DNA of 64,000 bases from Mortierella sp. BCC40632 (GCA_011634665.1 WAEK01000021.1:298501-362500), one strand, 5' to 3'. Counted from the stretch's first letter, positions 26,601 to 38,313 are shown. Notes: generated by a model not told the origin, from the sequence alone. Numbers and translations: made by a program.

Positions 26601-27209
26601 GCAACCTCGAATGCTGGACGGAGAGCAAGCGATGGAGGATCTATTTTGTCCAGCGCTGCAGCTGCAGTGTCCACAAGTTTGGCCGCAGCGGCTGCCAGGA
26701 ATCCTTTTGGAGTCAATGGTCAGCATCATCACCATCCTCACTTTCCATCGCATTACCATAGCCACCATTTGACCCATGGACCCACAAACACAGTGTCCTC
26801 AACGAGCTCGCCTTCCTCAGCCTTGGCAGCAGCTTGTCCTCCTCCGTTGCCGCTCCCCTTGGCATTACAACATCAAATGCCTCCCGCGCCACTGCCACCT
26901 CAACCATCCTCGACGAATCACTCACGCGATTCTTCGTCCTCCATGCATCCACATCACTCTCACCCTCAACAACATGGATTAGCACCAAGTTCGACAACGA
27001 CGACAACCGGCTCCTGGCGGTCGGTCAAGGTCACGCTCCACCAACAGCAAGGTGCCAACTCGACTTTGCGCATGATCCATGAAAGACTAGTTGCCGCCTG
27101 GGATTATCTGCAGCAGCAACAGCAGCAGCAAACGGGATCGGTTGACTTTCACTTTATTACCACACCGCCGCCAACCATGCAAAAAGCGCCTCGTGCAGCG
27201 GCTATGTAA
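21473..27209 (+). CDS. Gin4/Hsl1/BRSK-type serine/threonine kinase with a split KA1 domain
   Basis: Nine exons join in phase to 1205 residues: 21473-21869, 22985-23171, 23301-23441, 23652-23802, 23941-24156, 24322-24661, 24758-25923, 26066-26210 and 26335-27209. After a Pro/Gln-rich leader, the kinase domain (about residues 117-385) has a Gly loop ([10 protein letters not shown]), ATP lysine K150 (VAVKI), HRDLKPEN at 243-250 and DFG at 263-265. The activation loop [15 protein letters not shown] carries the threonine (T278) that LKB1/Elm1-type kinases phosphorylate in BRSK and Gin4 relatives. A Ser/Thr/Ala-rich region follows. Residues from about 867 on resemble the KA1 membrane/lipid-binding fold, interrupted by a ~205-residue His/Ser/Pro-rich insertion. 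Known relatives act at septins and the morphogenesis checkpoint. Exact orthology (Gin4, Hsl1, Kcc4 or a common ancestor) cannot be settled by eye. Confidence 0.9.
23545..23646. repeat. CT microsatellite plus long T run inside kinase intron 3
   Basis: (CT)n, then CTTT units and a T run of about 28 bases, ending five bases before the exon 4 acceptor at 23652. It acts as an extreme polypyrimidine tract. Confidence 0.9.
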
Positions 27210-27287
27210 AGAAAGAAGAAAAAGAAAAAAGAAAAAAGAAAAAAGAACGCCACAAGAGACAATGACCTTACATAAAACAACAACAAT

Positions 27288-27293
27288 AATAAA
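27288..27293 (+). terminator. Polyadenylation signal AATAAA
   Basis: AATAAA 79 bases downstream of the kinase stop codon. Confidence 0.5.
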
Positions 27294-27411
27294 AAGACTC
27301 TAGAGTTTCAGATTTGTATTATTACTAAAGTATAAACTATGGGCAAAAGAGAGAAGAAAGATAGGAAGGGGGAGAAAGGAGAGTGTGGAAAGGAAAAAAA
27401 AAATAAAGAAA

Positions 27412-27412
<1 letters not shown>

Positions 27413-27457
<45 letters not shown>

Positions 27458-27458
27458 A
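27413..27458. repeat. (GAAA)n microsatellite
   Basis: About eleven GAAA units in the 3' flank of the kinase gene. Confidence 0.9.
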
Positions 27459-27765
27459 TAGGCAGGAGGAGAGAACATTCATCCTCTCCTCCTTTCTTCA
27501 CCTGGAATCAGTGAAGCAGGCCAATTTTTTTTTTTTTTTTTTATACCTCCTCTTCTGTAGGGGAACCATTGAGGAATGGAGGAAGAGTGAAGAAAGACCA
27601 ACAAATAAATGTAATAACGTCTATGCAAAGATAGGTACTAGCGAGATAACAGGTGAAATACAAACTAATATCTAAGAGTCCATTTGCTTGGCGGGAGGGG
27701 GCATCCTCGAAAGTGCTGAGGAGTTGGGGAAAGGAGCAGACTGAGAGGTAAAAGGGTCGATCGAG

Positions 27766-27801
<36 letters not shown>

Positions 27802-27860
27802 AACCTGTCCTGCCTTGCAAATGGCCCTTTTCTTTTTCCCTTTTTTGTTTCCCTCCACAG

Positions 27861-27897
<37 letters not shown>

Positions 27898-27910
27898 GCT
27901 TCTAACTCTC

Positions 27911-30900
27911 CTAAACCATGTCAGCCCTTACATCACCTCCAGGAGCATCACCACGTGGGAGATCATTCCTTAGGGCATCCAGCCTTGGTGTGGGGGTCTC
28001 GGCGCGAGGAGGTTCTGTGACACCTGCTCCTGTAGGACGTTCCGTACCTCCGATCACGTCACCCATCGAGCTGGTAGTCGTCATCACCGTAGTCTCCTCG
28101 CGGACCTCAATGTTCTGTTTGGAAGTAGTAATGAGAAAGAATAGGTTGTGGTGAGTTGGATTTTGAACAAACAGAAAACAGTTCAGTCGATCACCGAATA
28201 ATAAAAAAAAAAAAAAAAAGAAAAATGGGAGAGAGAGAATGAGAACCAAGCCTTACCTGCCAGAAGCTGGCCCACTCCTTTTCTTCTTCATCCGGTCGGA
28301 GATACCTCAACTTGAACTTGAAGGTGCCAGTCTTTTCGAAACGCAAGATTCGTCCAAAGACACGAAGACGAGTCACTTCTCCTCCAACACGGGGCAACAA
28401 TCGGTCTCTGACGGTTGAGCGGACAAACAGCAAGACAACAAAGCCCATGGCGGCACAAGCGCAAAGCCAATAAAAGTTACTGTTGTAGACCTCGGGTGAG
28501 CTAGGCAAATAGCCTCGGTTACGGATCAGATGGTTGTAGATCAAGGTGAACAAGATACCACCTCCAACACCAGCAATACTCCAGGCAGTCAATAGGATAC
28601 CGTGAAGTCCCGAGATGTTATGCATGCCAAAGAGATCGTGAATGAATGCAGGGATGGTACCAAAACCACCTCCATAGGCACAGGTCAAAGTCCAGATGGC
28701 CAACAAGAATGCCCAGTAGTTACGCGTGACAAAGATCAAGGGCAAGACAGCCAAGATCACGACTTGAGTACCCAACATGACCAGGTACGAAGGCTTACGA
28801 CCAATGACATCCGAAAGCGATGAGAACATGAGACGACCCACAAAGTTGAACCCTCCGTTGATGGCGACGACAGTAGCAGCGGTGTCGGGACTCTTTTCAA
28901 AGACGTTGATGACCATGTCGGCAAGACGCGACAGAATGACTAGACCCGAGACCAAATTAGCCAAGAACATCATGTACATACCCAAGTACTCGTATGTACT
29001 CAAGGCCTCACGCAAGGTCAAGTCGATTGCAGGTTCGTACACAATTCGATTCTGGGGTGCGGTTCTCGAATCACCCATCATAGGGGGCATGGTCTTCTCA
29101 TCCTGGATGGGAGCGCCGTGCTTTTGTTGCTTCCTGGTGATGAAGACGGTACCGTTACGATAGATGGGACCACGGGTCTTGGTACGTTCGGGAGGAGGGA
29201 AGCGGAAAATGTAGGCACAGAACATGAGGATAAACCAGTAGCTGGCACCGATCACGACAAAAGTCATTGACAACCCGATCGCGTCGATCAACGGCAATGG
29301 AATCTTGGCACAAATTAAACCTCCAATACCGAAACCTATGGAGATGGAGAGAGAGAGAGAGAGAGAGAGATGAATAGGACGCACTAACGAATGCTTGAAT
29401 ACACCTCATCATACTAAATCTTCAGTCTCATTTTTTGTGGCACTGTGCTTACCACAGACAGACAAGCCAGCACCAAGACCCTTGCGCTCGGGGAACCATT
29501 TTTGAAGAGCCGAGATGGGACTAAAATTCACAAGACGCGTTTTGTATTAGGAATAGGATGAAGATTTTTTTTTTATAAAAAAAAATACATTTCAGGGTCA
29601 GAGTCAGAGTCAGAGTCAAAGCATGGGCCACTGAGCATTCAACAATAAATAAATAAAAAAAAAAAAAAAAACTCAGTCAGTAGTGGAATGCTTCCTCACC
29701 TAATGTAGCAAAGACCGAGACCAAGACCAGAGATAACACCATAGCCGACAAAGACGACGGGCATCAACTATTGTTAGGCGAAGGAGGCGAAGGGTTGGAA
29801 TAGGAGAGGGGGGGGTGGTTAGAGTTCTTTCAGCGTGTATGTCAACTTTAAAAGGCATCAGGGGTTGACTCAAGGGTTCTCAAGGGGAATACAGGAGAGT
29901 AGAGGAACGAGAAGGTGATGCGTGCTGTGAGAAGAAAAAAATTTAATCCCTGGGATGGAATGTGGTCGAGTGAGAAGGGAATGAAAGTCCGCGATGATTG
30001 GCTGTGCGTGGTGGTGGCTGTGGAGGAGGCTGTGAGGATGAGGTTGGTGAGTGTGTGGTGGTGGCGATGGAGGAGAAGGGAGCGTGGTTCGGGTTGTCTT
30101 GTGCTGGGCTACTCCTGAGTCTGTTGGTGTATGTGTGTGTTTGTGTTTGTGTTTGTGTTTGTGTGTGTGTGTGTGTTCAAAAAAAAAAAAAAAAAAAGTC
30201 TGTGTGGATGCTTGCATGTAACTGTCGTGATGATGGTGGTAGTAGTAGATTGGATGAGGTGGAATGGTGGTGGTTGCAAAAGGCGGTAACGGTGATGAAA
30301 AAAGTAACTACTCTGCATGATACGCTCTATTTCCTTACCTTGAAGTAAATGCCGATGGCAGCGATCCAGTGACCAAAACAGAACAGGCTTCCACCAATCA
30401 CTCCTGCCTTTCTTGGACCATTTCGTTCAAGCCAAGGGCCGAGCAATGAAGCAGCAACTCCAAGACATCCAATGTTGATGTAGAAAGTGATAGGTGCTAC
30501 TTTCTATGGTATTCCCCAAGCACAAACAACGCATACAAGGTAGACCATACCCACGGACAAATTCATGTTAGTAGTGTATCAAGAAGTCAGTAACGAGACT
30601 GACCTGAAGAAAAAAAAAATGGCGGATGCTGAGCCAACAAGGTCCTTCCTCTTCTCCTTCTCTTCACCTCCTGGATGCCTACGCCAGCTCTCCTCTCTCC
30701 TCTCCATCTTGCCCTGCTTCCTCTTTCTTTCCCACCTAAAGGGTCTCTATGGCGATACACTCGCCTCAACCCATGCTATATGAAAAATAGCATGCGTATA
30801 TCTCTGATACTGTTGTGTCGGAGAGCAGGTGGAGGGGTTCAAGGTGGATTGGACTGAAAGGGGGAGGCGCATGCGTACACACACAGAGGTGAGTGCAAAA

Positions 30901-31241
30901 GAATGGAGAGGGGGGGAAAAAGGGAACCAAGGAGACGATTTGCAAAAAGAAGTGGACAACTGAGTGAGAGAAGGGCAAGCGAGGGGAGAGAGAGAGAGAG
31001 GAAGTAAAGTAAGGTATTGGGGCAGGGAGGCGAAGACGGAGAAGGAGAAAGAGAGAGGGACCAAAAGGACCGGACCATCGTGTCTTTCGGGGGTTGCACT
31101 AGGCTTTGTCTGCGGGCAATGGTTCCATTCGGATCCATGGTGGTGATGTGATGGGGCCACTTCTGCCTATCTTTGTCCGGGGCTTCGTCTCCTCTCGCTC
31201 CCACTAGCTCTCTCCTGCTCCTTGCTCATTTTCTCTGTTTT

Positions 31242-31279
<38 letters not shown>

Positions 31280-31754
31280 GTCTCCCCTGTCCTATTTAAC
31301 ATCATTACATTGCCCGCCCTGGCTTGTGTGAATGAGTAAATATATCCATGATGGATTCCTTTCTGCCCCCCCGGTTCATGTGGCGGAATAACGTGGTAGC
31401 GAAAGAACTCTTTCGCCACCGTCGAGCGAACAGTAACAAAAAAAACTTCACTAGATTGCAAACTGAAGTTGGGCCCACCGACTCATCGGCTCAACCAGAA
31501 AACTCGGAGAAATAAAAATCAAAGGATACCTTGTCTACACCGTAGATGGCCATATCGATGGGGTGGTTAAAAACGGACCAGGCATAAACCGATCCGCAAA
31601 TGGCCTGAAAGACCATTGCAGCCGGTGCAATATACCAACGCTTGAAGGGTCGACCAAAGATGGTCCGATCCTTTTGGATCGACTGTGGCGTGCCTTGGTA
31701 CTTGGTTTCGCCATAGTACTTCGAGATGGCCTTCCAGACACCGCTTTCCTCCAT
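27911..31754 (-). CDS. OFA-type (oxalate/formate antiporter-like) MFS transporter
   Basis: Six exons (31530-31754, 30339-30503, 29700-29767, 29453-29520, 28257-29335, 27911-28114) join in phase to 602 residues, giving the expected two sets of membrane segments. Early residues include RWYIAPAAMVFQAICGSVYA followed by WSVFNHPI. Then come VFVGYGVISGLGLGLCYISP and ALQKWFPERKGLGAGLSVCG, which are typical of the OFA branch of the major facilitator superfamily. The central loop is charged (PPERTKTRG...). The second half contains NFVGRLMFSSLSDVIGRKPS, the second copy of the MFS loop motif. The C-terminus is a Thr/Arg-rich cytosolic tail. Family knowledge: members exchange or symport small monocarboxylates and dicarboxylates; the substrate here is unknown. 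Introns 1 (1026 nt) and 2 (571 nt) are long. Confidence 0.88.
30123..30197. repeat. GT microsatellite followed by an A run, in transporter intron 2
   Basis: GTGT/GTTT units on the + strand, then about 19 A residues, inside the intron 29768-30338. Confidence 0.85.
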
Positions 31755-33365
31755 CTGTTTAAGCTGTTCTGTTTTCTGTTTTCTTTTTTTCTTTGCTAAT
31801 TGTTAACGCTCCTGGGCGAGGGCCTCTTTCGGTGGGTTGAGATTGGCGATAGAGCGCAAGATAAAACCAGTGCTGAATGGCTAATTCGTGAAGAGAGAGT
31901 TCAAGGGAAGGGGCAAGGCGAGGGGAGGAGAGAGAAGGGGAAAAAAGGGCTGGAAGTGTCAGAAAGGTGCCGTGCACGATTGCGGATTGGAAGGATGACA
32001 ATTGCTGCAAACAAGTCAAAAGCGCGGTTAAGTTGTGGACCCGTGTGTGGAGTGAGGAAGAGTGACATGTGTAAAAGCGAGGGGACTGGGAAAGAAGAAA
32101 AAGTCAGTAGCCCTTTGACCGGATTACGACCACCGCTTTTGCACAACAAAGAATTAGCTGTGCTCTTCAGGGCACACGAGATAGGAAGGCTGGTGGTGAT
32201 GGCAAGGAAGGGGAGGAAGACGAGGAGGGAGAGCTAGCAGTAGCGTTTCGTACTGGATGATGACAAGGCGGTTACTAGGTGGGTAGAGCAAGAGATAGAG
32301 CCAGGAATGGAGGAGGGGTATCGACGAGGACAGTGAGTAAAGGTAGGATCGTGAGAGGATAGCAGGAGAGCAGGAATGGGTCGGGGAAAGACGAATGAGT
32401 GGGAAGGTGGGAGAAGGAAGAGAAGAAGCAAAGGAGAAGAAGTGAAGGAAGGAGAGATGGAGAGGCAAAAGGAAAAGAGGAAAGAGGAAAGAAGAGAGAA
32501 AAAAGAAGAGAGCGAGAAGAGATGAAAAGAGGGTGAAGGAAAAGAAGGAAAAGCGAGAGAAGTACAGTGAATTTATGAGAATGGGCCTTTTGAGCGACCT
32601 GCAGCCAGAGTGACAACGCAGTGGATTGTTCGATACAAGGGTACCAGCATCACTTTGGCGAGCCTCAAGGGGCCGACTAAGGGAGGATTATATAACTCCC
32701 AATGACATTTGCGCCCTCGACAACAGCATCAGCTAGGACAGAGATGCCCCATTCAGGCGGGAAAGTCTCTTACTTTCTGTCCTGCGCGTTTTCACAAGGG
32801 ACCTTGTGGAGAAGGACGAGGGTGGAGTTTGGGACTTGGGTTTGGTGAAATGCTATATGAAAGTGCAAGAGATGGAGTGGTACAAGTGTCTTCTGGATCT
32901 TGCGATTTTGACAGAGGGGTACCCCAGAGAAGGCGTCTTGTCAAGTTAAGGAATTGACACTACTCCGGATTCGCAACAGGTGTTCTTCCAGATGGAGTAA
33001 GATCAGACTGGCGTTCGGTCACTTGGTATTTGTAGCAGAGCAGAAAAGAGGAAGAAAGAGAGAGAAGAAAACGAAAGGGATGGGCGTCTCACCTTCTATT
33101 GCAATTAGCGCAGACTCGACGCTACTGAAAGCCGTATTTTACTGGACAACTGCCTGGTTAGATAGGAATAGACGATGGGCAACTGAAAACTGAAAACTGC
33201 AAGTTTGAGAAACTGAAAACAATAAGAAAAGCCCGTGTAAGGAACTAGCTAACATGGCGGGAGAGACGAGAGGGAAGCGTACATATAAAGAAAGGGATGA
33301 TTTTCACTAAGGGCAAGAAACGAGGACGCGGCGCTTGGACAAATCGAGGCATCAGGATCCATGAC

Positions 33366-33370
<5 letters not shown>

Positions 33371-33416
<46 letters not shown>

Positions 33417-33440
33417 TGTGTGTGTGTGTGAGAGAGAGAG
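33371..33440. repeat. Compound (GA)n(GT)n(GA)n microsatellite
   Basis: About 20 GA units, then about 8 GT units, then 5 GA units. Confidence 0.9.
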
Positions 33441-33522
33441 TAATAAAGAGAGAGCAAGTGTTGCCGTGGGCAATAAACACGGACTAGAGAGGACAGTCTT
33501 TCAGGAGAGAACAGGAGTGTGC

Positions 33523-33539
33523 AAGAGAGACAGACAGAC

Positions 33540-33570
<31 letters not shown>

Positions 33571-33571
33571 C
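33523..33571. repeat. (GACA)n(GA)n microsatellite
   Basis: Four GACA-type units followed by about 14 GA units. Confidence 0.9.
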
Positions 33572-35231
33572 AGCAAAGAGAAAGAGGACCTGGAGACATC
33601 AGAGGGAGGTGATATTATGGACGGGGAGACCGAAAAAAGGAACTGGATACAGGCACTGACCGTGTCTTTCGGTGGATGATCCGAGGCGTCCCTGTGGACG
33701 GTCCCCCTTCAAGGCACACATCGTCTACTCTAGCCAGATTTCGGCGCCCAAGGACGCGTTGATCAGGAGAACGAGAGCACCGGAATTTGCTCCACTCTAT
33801 CCAGGCCAGCCCGCAATGGTGGAGATCAATCCTCAACGGGTAGAAAGGCCCGTAGATTGCGTGAACACGGATTTTTGCTCAGTGACAGCCACAACGGTTA
33901 TACGCAAAGACGATTCACCACGGATGCGATCAGTCCAATAAAAAAAGGAGACCAAAGTATAGGTGGATGCGGGGAATGGTTGGGTGGGGGAAGAAAGAGG
34001 AGCTACTGCCACCACCCTCCGTGGCCATGCCGTGGTAGGGACAGAGGGGTGGGGCGGAGTCGGCTTTGGCCAACAAGCTCGCGACACCGTCGGGAGGCTT
34101 CTTGGCACCGTGCTCGACACAGCCTTTAGCGGGCCACGGGCACATTCTGCCCAAGCGGGATCGCATCCCCGTCTTGCTATGCTTCGCAATCAGAGCAATC
34201 CTGGTGTGCTTTTACTCCGGCTAAACAGCTCGCCCCGCCTCCAAGGCCGAACGAGGCGGCGAGCTGAGCTTTTGGACAGCGCAACGTTCACGTCCAGCCA
34301 TCCAATTGGACCCCCTTTCTTCGTACTAACATCACCCCCTCTCTCTCCCAGTCTGCATATCTCGTCTAGTCCTTTGGCCGTGACCCATCCCCGCTTTGCG
34401 CAGGAAGGGCCATGTCGTCGCCGTAATGGGTGCCCTCCTCCCTTGTCCCTTTGTCTTTCTATCCAAACAATGGCTAAAAAAGCGTCCGTAGCCTCCCCTC
34501 AAAAAAAAAAAAAAAAAAAACATCTTGACCCCCTTCTTTCTCTCCTTCGTGTCCTGCCTTTTGGGCACCTTGTCCCTCAGCACGGCCCAAACCGATGGGC
34601 GCCAGATCTTAGGAATATGATAGGAGCCAGCCCTTCCATCTGCTTGTCTAAGGGATTACAATCTGGGGTGAAGACGTCCATGAAGGCCCCCTCTTCTCCC
34701 CACACTCCACCTGGCCCTAGGCTGCCCATTCGACTTCTCTCCTAGGCTCTTTTAGATCTCGCGACTACCCCGTGGTCACTCCTTGCCCAGGTTCGAAAAC
34801 AAAGAAAAAGAAAAGGGAAAGAAAAAGATACCTGTCAACACGTATGATGTTGAGAGAGGAGATAACCCCAAAGGGCCCTGATTGTTGTGTTTAGGCTCTC
34901 AAAGAACTGGTATAAATGATACAAACCACCCTCATCGACGCATTCCTTTGGACTAAGCAAAAAGATCGGTGCGTCTTCTGGTTATGCGATGGGACTTTCT
35001 TTCTTTCTTTTCCTCTACTATCAATCATGGCGAGCAGCCGATAAGTGTTGTGTGAGATCCCGAGATTGCAAAAAAAGAATGAATAAACAGGATGGCGCGC
35101 TGAGATGCTCCTGTTACAGCCGAGATTGCTATTCATAGAGGGGCCTAGCGGAACCGGGTATGAGCCGTAGAGACAAAGAGAGTGTAATGGAGACGCGCTG
35201 ATCCGTGCCTGGCAACGCTTTATTTTTTCCA

Positions 35232-36361
35232 TTATGTCTGGCTACCACTCGGCAAGGGGAATTTGTATGATTGGCTGGCCTGAGAATGACCGTAGGTCAT
35301 GAAGCCGACCCAAGGAACAATGTTCCAGTGGAGAGAAACATTGGCTTGGACGTTCCTAGGAGGAGAAGGTTGGAATCAGGTATTAGTCGATGGCCATAAG
35401 TTTTGACCGAGGCGACCACCAGGCAAAGAGTAAGGGGAGTGGAAAAGGGAGAGGAGGAAAAAAAAAGCTACTTACGTCCACTTCCTGTTGACATCGATGA
35501 GACTGTACTTGTTGGACAGGCCCTTCTTGGTCAACACTGCTTTTGACTTTCTTTTGATGATGGTGTCCCAGAGCACGATCTGATTCTTGGGCTAAAAAAA
35601 GTTCCCAGTCATCGGTGTTGACCCATTGTGTTAGATAAAACAGCCTCTCCTATTTTTTTGCGCTGGTTCCCACTTGTATTCCAGAAGGCTTCCTGCTCTT
35701 TGGGTAAAGTTTGCTTACATGTGTGGGAGTAGAGTATTCCGCGACAGCATAGACAAAGAGTTGCTTCGTGTTCCAATGGAACAACGAGGAGAGGTCTTCA
35801 CGAGTCAAAAAAAAAAAAAGACGAGGTCAGCATTTAATCCCTGCCTAGGTTTGCCGCTCCTAGATGAGATGAGTTTATCTCCATCATGATCAGATAGATT
35901 TTTTTTTTTTTACCTGCATCAATCTGCATCACCGTGCTTGCAAACTCGTTGTTTCTTGTCTTGAAATCAACCCAGTTCTTGTCATATCGTCCTGTTGCTC
36001 TGCATGAAGACAAAAAAAAAAAACATGAGTCCCCCCTACGTGAACTCCAAGAGGTGATTCATTTAGGCATGAGCAGCAAGTGGTTCTTAGTCAGTTCATT
36101 CTTACACTTTGATGGAAGTCAACGCCACTGAACCCGATGGATTGCTAGGAATGACAAGGGCGCTCAATGCGATAGCCTAGAAAAGATTTGGTCGACATTG
36201 CTGACTCGATGAGTTTGACGACTCCAATCTCAACGACTATTCCCCATGCAAGTTCACATGATCACATTCCTTTAGTTTGCATCCCTTACCCCAAGAAGAC
36301 AAAAGATGGCCGAGATGGAAAAGGCCAGAACCGCGTTGGCTCTGTTCTGGAGACTGTTCAT
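35232..36361 (-). CDS. SPC3: Signal peptidase complex subunit 3
   Basis: Six small exons (36290-36361, 36106-36176, 35914-35999, 35719-35795, 35476-35591, 35232-35355) join in phase to 181 residues, matching the usual size of SPC3/SPCS3 (about 180). It starts MNSLQNRANAVLAF, an N-terminal signal-anchor (ISAIFCLLGAIALSALVI), then a lumenal domain with the conserved stretches DLSSLFHWNTKQLFVYAVAE, NQIVLWDTIIKRK and NVSLHWNIVPWVGF. Spc3 is a type II ER membrane protein needed for signal peptidase activity, which removes signal peptides from secretory proteins. The start lies where the family begins (N-R-x-N-x-x-x-x-F). No CT tract is evident directly upstream, unlike most other genes here. Confidence 0.93.
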
Positions 36362-36873
36362 GACAAGAGATGGGCAGATGTTGATACGGGCAGATCCTTG
36401 AAGAATGTCTGAGTTGCCACTGAAATTCAAAGGATGATGGATAGATGGAGGATCAGACCTGCTGTAGTCGTAAACCTTTTTTTTAGCCTGCTGTCTCGAT
36501 TCGCGTCTTGCCACGACATCTCGAAGAAGGGGGGTGGGGGAGCCAGTCGTGGCTTGTTGAATTTCGTTCCACCAATTGACACGTCCCACTTCTCAGTTTA
36601 ACATAGGCAGAGATGGTACTATTTTAATCGTTATAGAGCCTTGCTTCTCGTCTATCATCTCAACGTCTTTTGCCCCATCTGCCTTTTCAGACTCTGTAGA
36701 TACAGGGCAAGTGAATAGTTGGAATCGAGTGCTGTTTTACAGGTAGTCAAATTACTCAGCACTTTTTCTCTCCTTTTTTTCCTAAGGCATTGTCTAGGGC
36801 AGAGACGATGATTAAATGCCCGTAGCAGGGTGAAGAGAAGAGGATAAGATTGTTAGTGTTTTTGACCGGGCGA
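36362..36873. other. Short intergenic region, SPC3 to orphan gene
   Basis: 512 bp between two co-oriented - strand genes, so it should contain the SPC3 promoter and the orphan gene's 3' UTR. Nothing else recognisable. Confidence 0.5.
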
Positions 36874-38313
36874 CTATTCCTTGAGATTGGAGCCTGTACT
36901 CTCCAAGAGCTGAATACTAGTCTCTAGCTGTTTAAACTTGAGTTGCCAGTCCTGCATTACATCCATCTCGTACTTCTCCACCATTTGGTCTGTCTCCTTC
37001 AAAATCTTCTCCAACTCGTGTTGACACAAATGTCCTCGCTTGTGCTTCAAATGCTCTTTTTCTGAATCCAACATCTGCTCCAATGCTCGGTCTGGTCCAG
37101 GGCGTAGCCCTTCATGCTTTCCCCCATAGTCAAGTTGCTCATCCCAATGTCGAAAACTTGTTGTGCAGGGAGTCAAGGTGACCATGTTCGGAGATCGAAC
37201 ATCATGACGAGAATGGTTACTTGGCCCTTGCGCTGTTGTATGCCTTAAGCTAGGAAGCTCGCGATAGTTCCGTGGTTGGGGTCCTTTCAACGGATTCAAC
37301 ATTCGTCGCTGATAAATGGTTGTTTTTCCCTTGTTTGCGGTCTCTGTAGGGTTGGATGAAGGTAGCTTTGGCTCCTTACCGATAAAACCTGGCATAGTGT
37401 GCTCCAAGCTTGCGAGAAGGCTTTGAATACCCCGCAAATGTTCTTTGAATGTCGCTTCAATAAGAGAGGATGAAGACGAGGATAACGATGAAGATGAAGA
37501 GAGAGAAGAGGCTGCGGTATCATTACGCGGGATTGAATAAGTAGTCTTTTGCATTGGTACCCCAGGCGAGACTCTACTGGAGAATCCTCTTGTCAGCTTA
37601 TGGGGTAGACCGGAAGTTGATGCCACCGAATGTGATGTGAGGGGAATTGTTGGACAAGAGCTGGTCATGACACTGGCCTTGTATTCCTCAAAATATCTTC
37701 CACGCGAGGCCCTACATCGAGTTGTCTCATTCTTGTTAGAGAGAGATAAAGACTCTGAGATACCTCCATGCTGTCCATGCCCAGTTAGACGGGCAACCTC
37801 CTCGTCCATGCCCTGGATCCAAACATCGTCGTGCTCCTTTCTCCTACGGCTGCATGGTCTACAGCTTTTGATTTTTGCAAATTTGTCTATGTTCTCGATG
37901 TTTTCAACCTGTGGTCCATAGTGTAGTCTATAGGGTGGTCTCTCAGTCAAGGCTGAAGACGACGACAATAGCGACAAGTTGCTTTCACTTCCCGTCAATA
38001 GTAGATCTCCATCTTGGTTCAGGGGTGGCCAGGAGTCCCGGTCGCTACCGTGTGGTGGCATTTCCACAACGAACTGGGTCTCAATAGTGCTGTCTCTCTC
38101 CACTGGCAATGATGGTAACGGTTTGAGATCCAGATAGCGGTTCTCAGGGGTAACGAGATCCTGTGGGGTGCAGGGGAATGACTTTTGTTTCCGTTTCCAT
38201 GGGAATATGTTGGGCCTTCCTTTGGAATTATCATCTTTGGTCCTGCACTTTGGAGTAAAAAAACTAATAACTGACTTGAAGTGCTCCTTCCATGGAGTGG
38301 CGATAGAAGGCAT
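36874..38313 (-). CDS. Orphan Ser-rich protein with C-terminal coiled coil
   Basis: A single uninterrupted frame of 479 residues from ATG 38313; I do not recognise the family. It begins MPSIATPWKEHFKSVISFFT, has a basic KCRTKDD...FPWKRKQKS patch, a CRPCSRRRKEHDDVWIQGMD element (about residues 145-165), and several Ser-rich stretches. About residues 395-470 are strongly helical and heptad-like (EQMLDSEKEHLKHKRGHL, HELEKILKETDQMVEKYEMD, WQLKFKQLETSIQLLES). No membrane segment or signal peptide. The frame stays open upstream to 38463, but that extension is only the translation of a GAA/GA microsatellite, so I prefer the internal ATG. The open frame, its length and non-random C-terminus argue for a real gene. 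Confidence 0.65.
   Translation of the reverse strand: MPSIATPWKEHFKSVISFFTPKCRTKDDNSKGRPNIFPWKRKQKSFPCTPQDLVTPENRYLDLKPLPSLPVERDSTIETQFVVEMPPHGSDRDSWPPLNQDGDLLLTGSESNLSLLSSSSALTERPPYRLHYGPQVENIENIDKFAKIKSCRPCSRRRKEHDDVWIQGMDEEVARLTGHGQHGGISESLSLSNKNETTRCRASRGRYFEEYKASVMTSSCPTIPLTSHSVASTSGLPHKLTRGFSSRVSPGVPMQKTTYSIPRNDTAASSLSSSSSLSSSSSSLIEATFKEHLRGIQSLLASLEHTMPGFIGKEPKLPSSNPTETANKGKTTIYQRRMLNPLKGPQPRNYRELPSLRHTTAQGPSNHSRHDVRSPNMVTLTPCTTSFRHWDEQLDYGGKHEGLRPGPDRALEQMLDSEKEHLKHKRGHLCQHELEKILKETDQMVEKYEMDVMQDWQLKFKQLETSIQLLESTGSNLKE

Larger units (their letters stand above)
27210..27910. other. Convergent 3' region with (GAAA)n and homopolymers
   Basis: No gene. Contains the kinase 3' UTR, a (GAAA)n repeat at 27413-27458, a T run at 27769-27800 and an A run at 27861-27895. 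The OFA-type transporter stop codon follows at 27911. Confidence 0.65.
31755..35231. other. 3.5 kb region upstream of the OFA-type transporter
   Basis: No supported gene. About 31.9-32.57 kb is purine-rich on + (pyrimidine-rich on the transporter coding strand) and is probably its promoter/leader. 33.37-33.57 kb holds GA, GT and GACA repeats. 33.66-34.3 kb is less repetitive and more GC-balanced, with open frames on both strands that I cannot assign. The right end is the SPC3 3' flank. Confidence 0.55.

Noticed and set aside
33963..34745. 260-codon + strand frame
   Set aside because: It runs through an A homopolymer (Lys run) and CT-rich DNA, with no recognisable domain; probably a chance frame.
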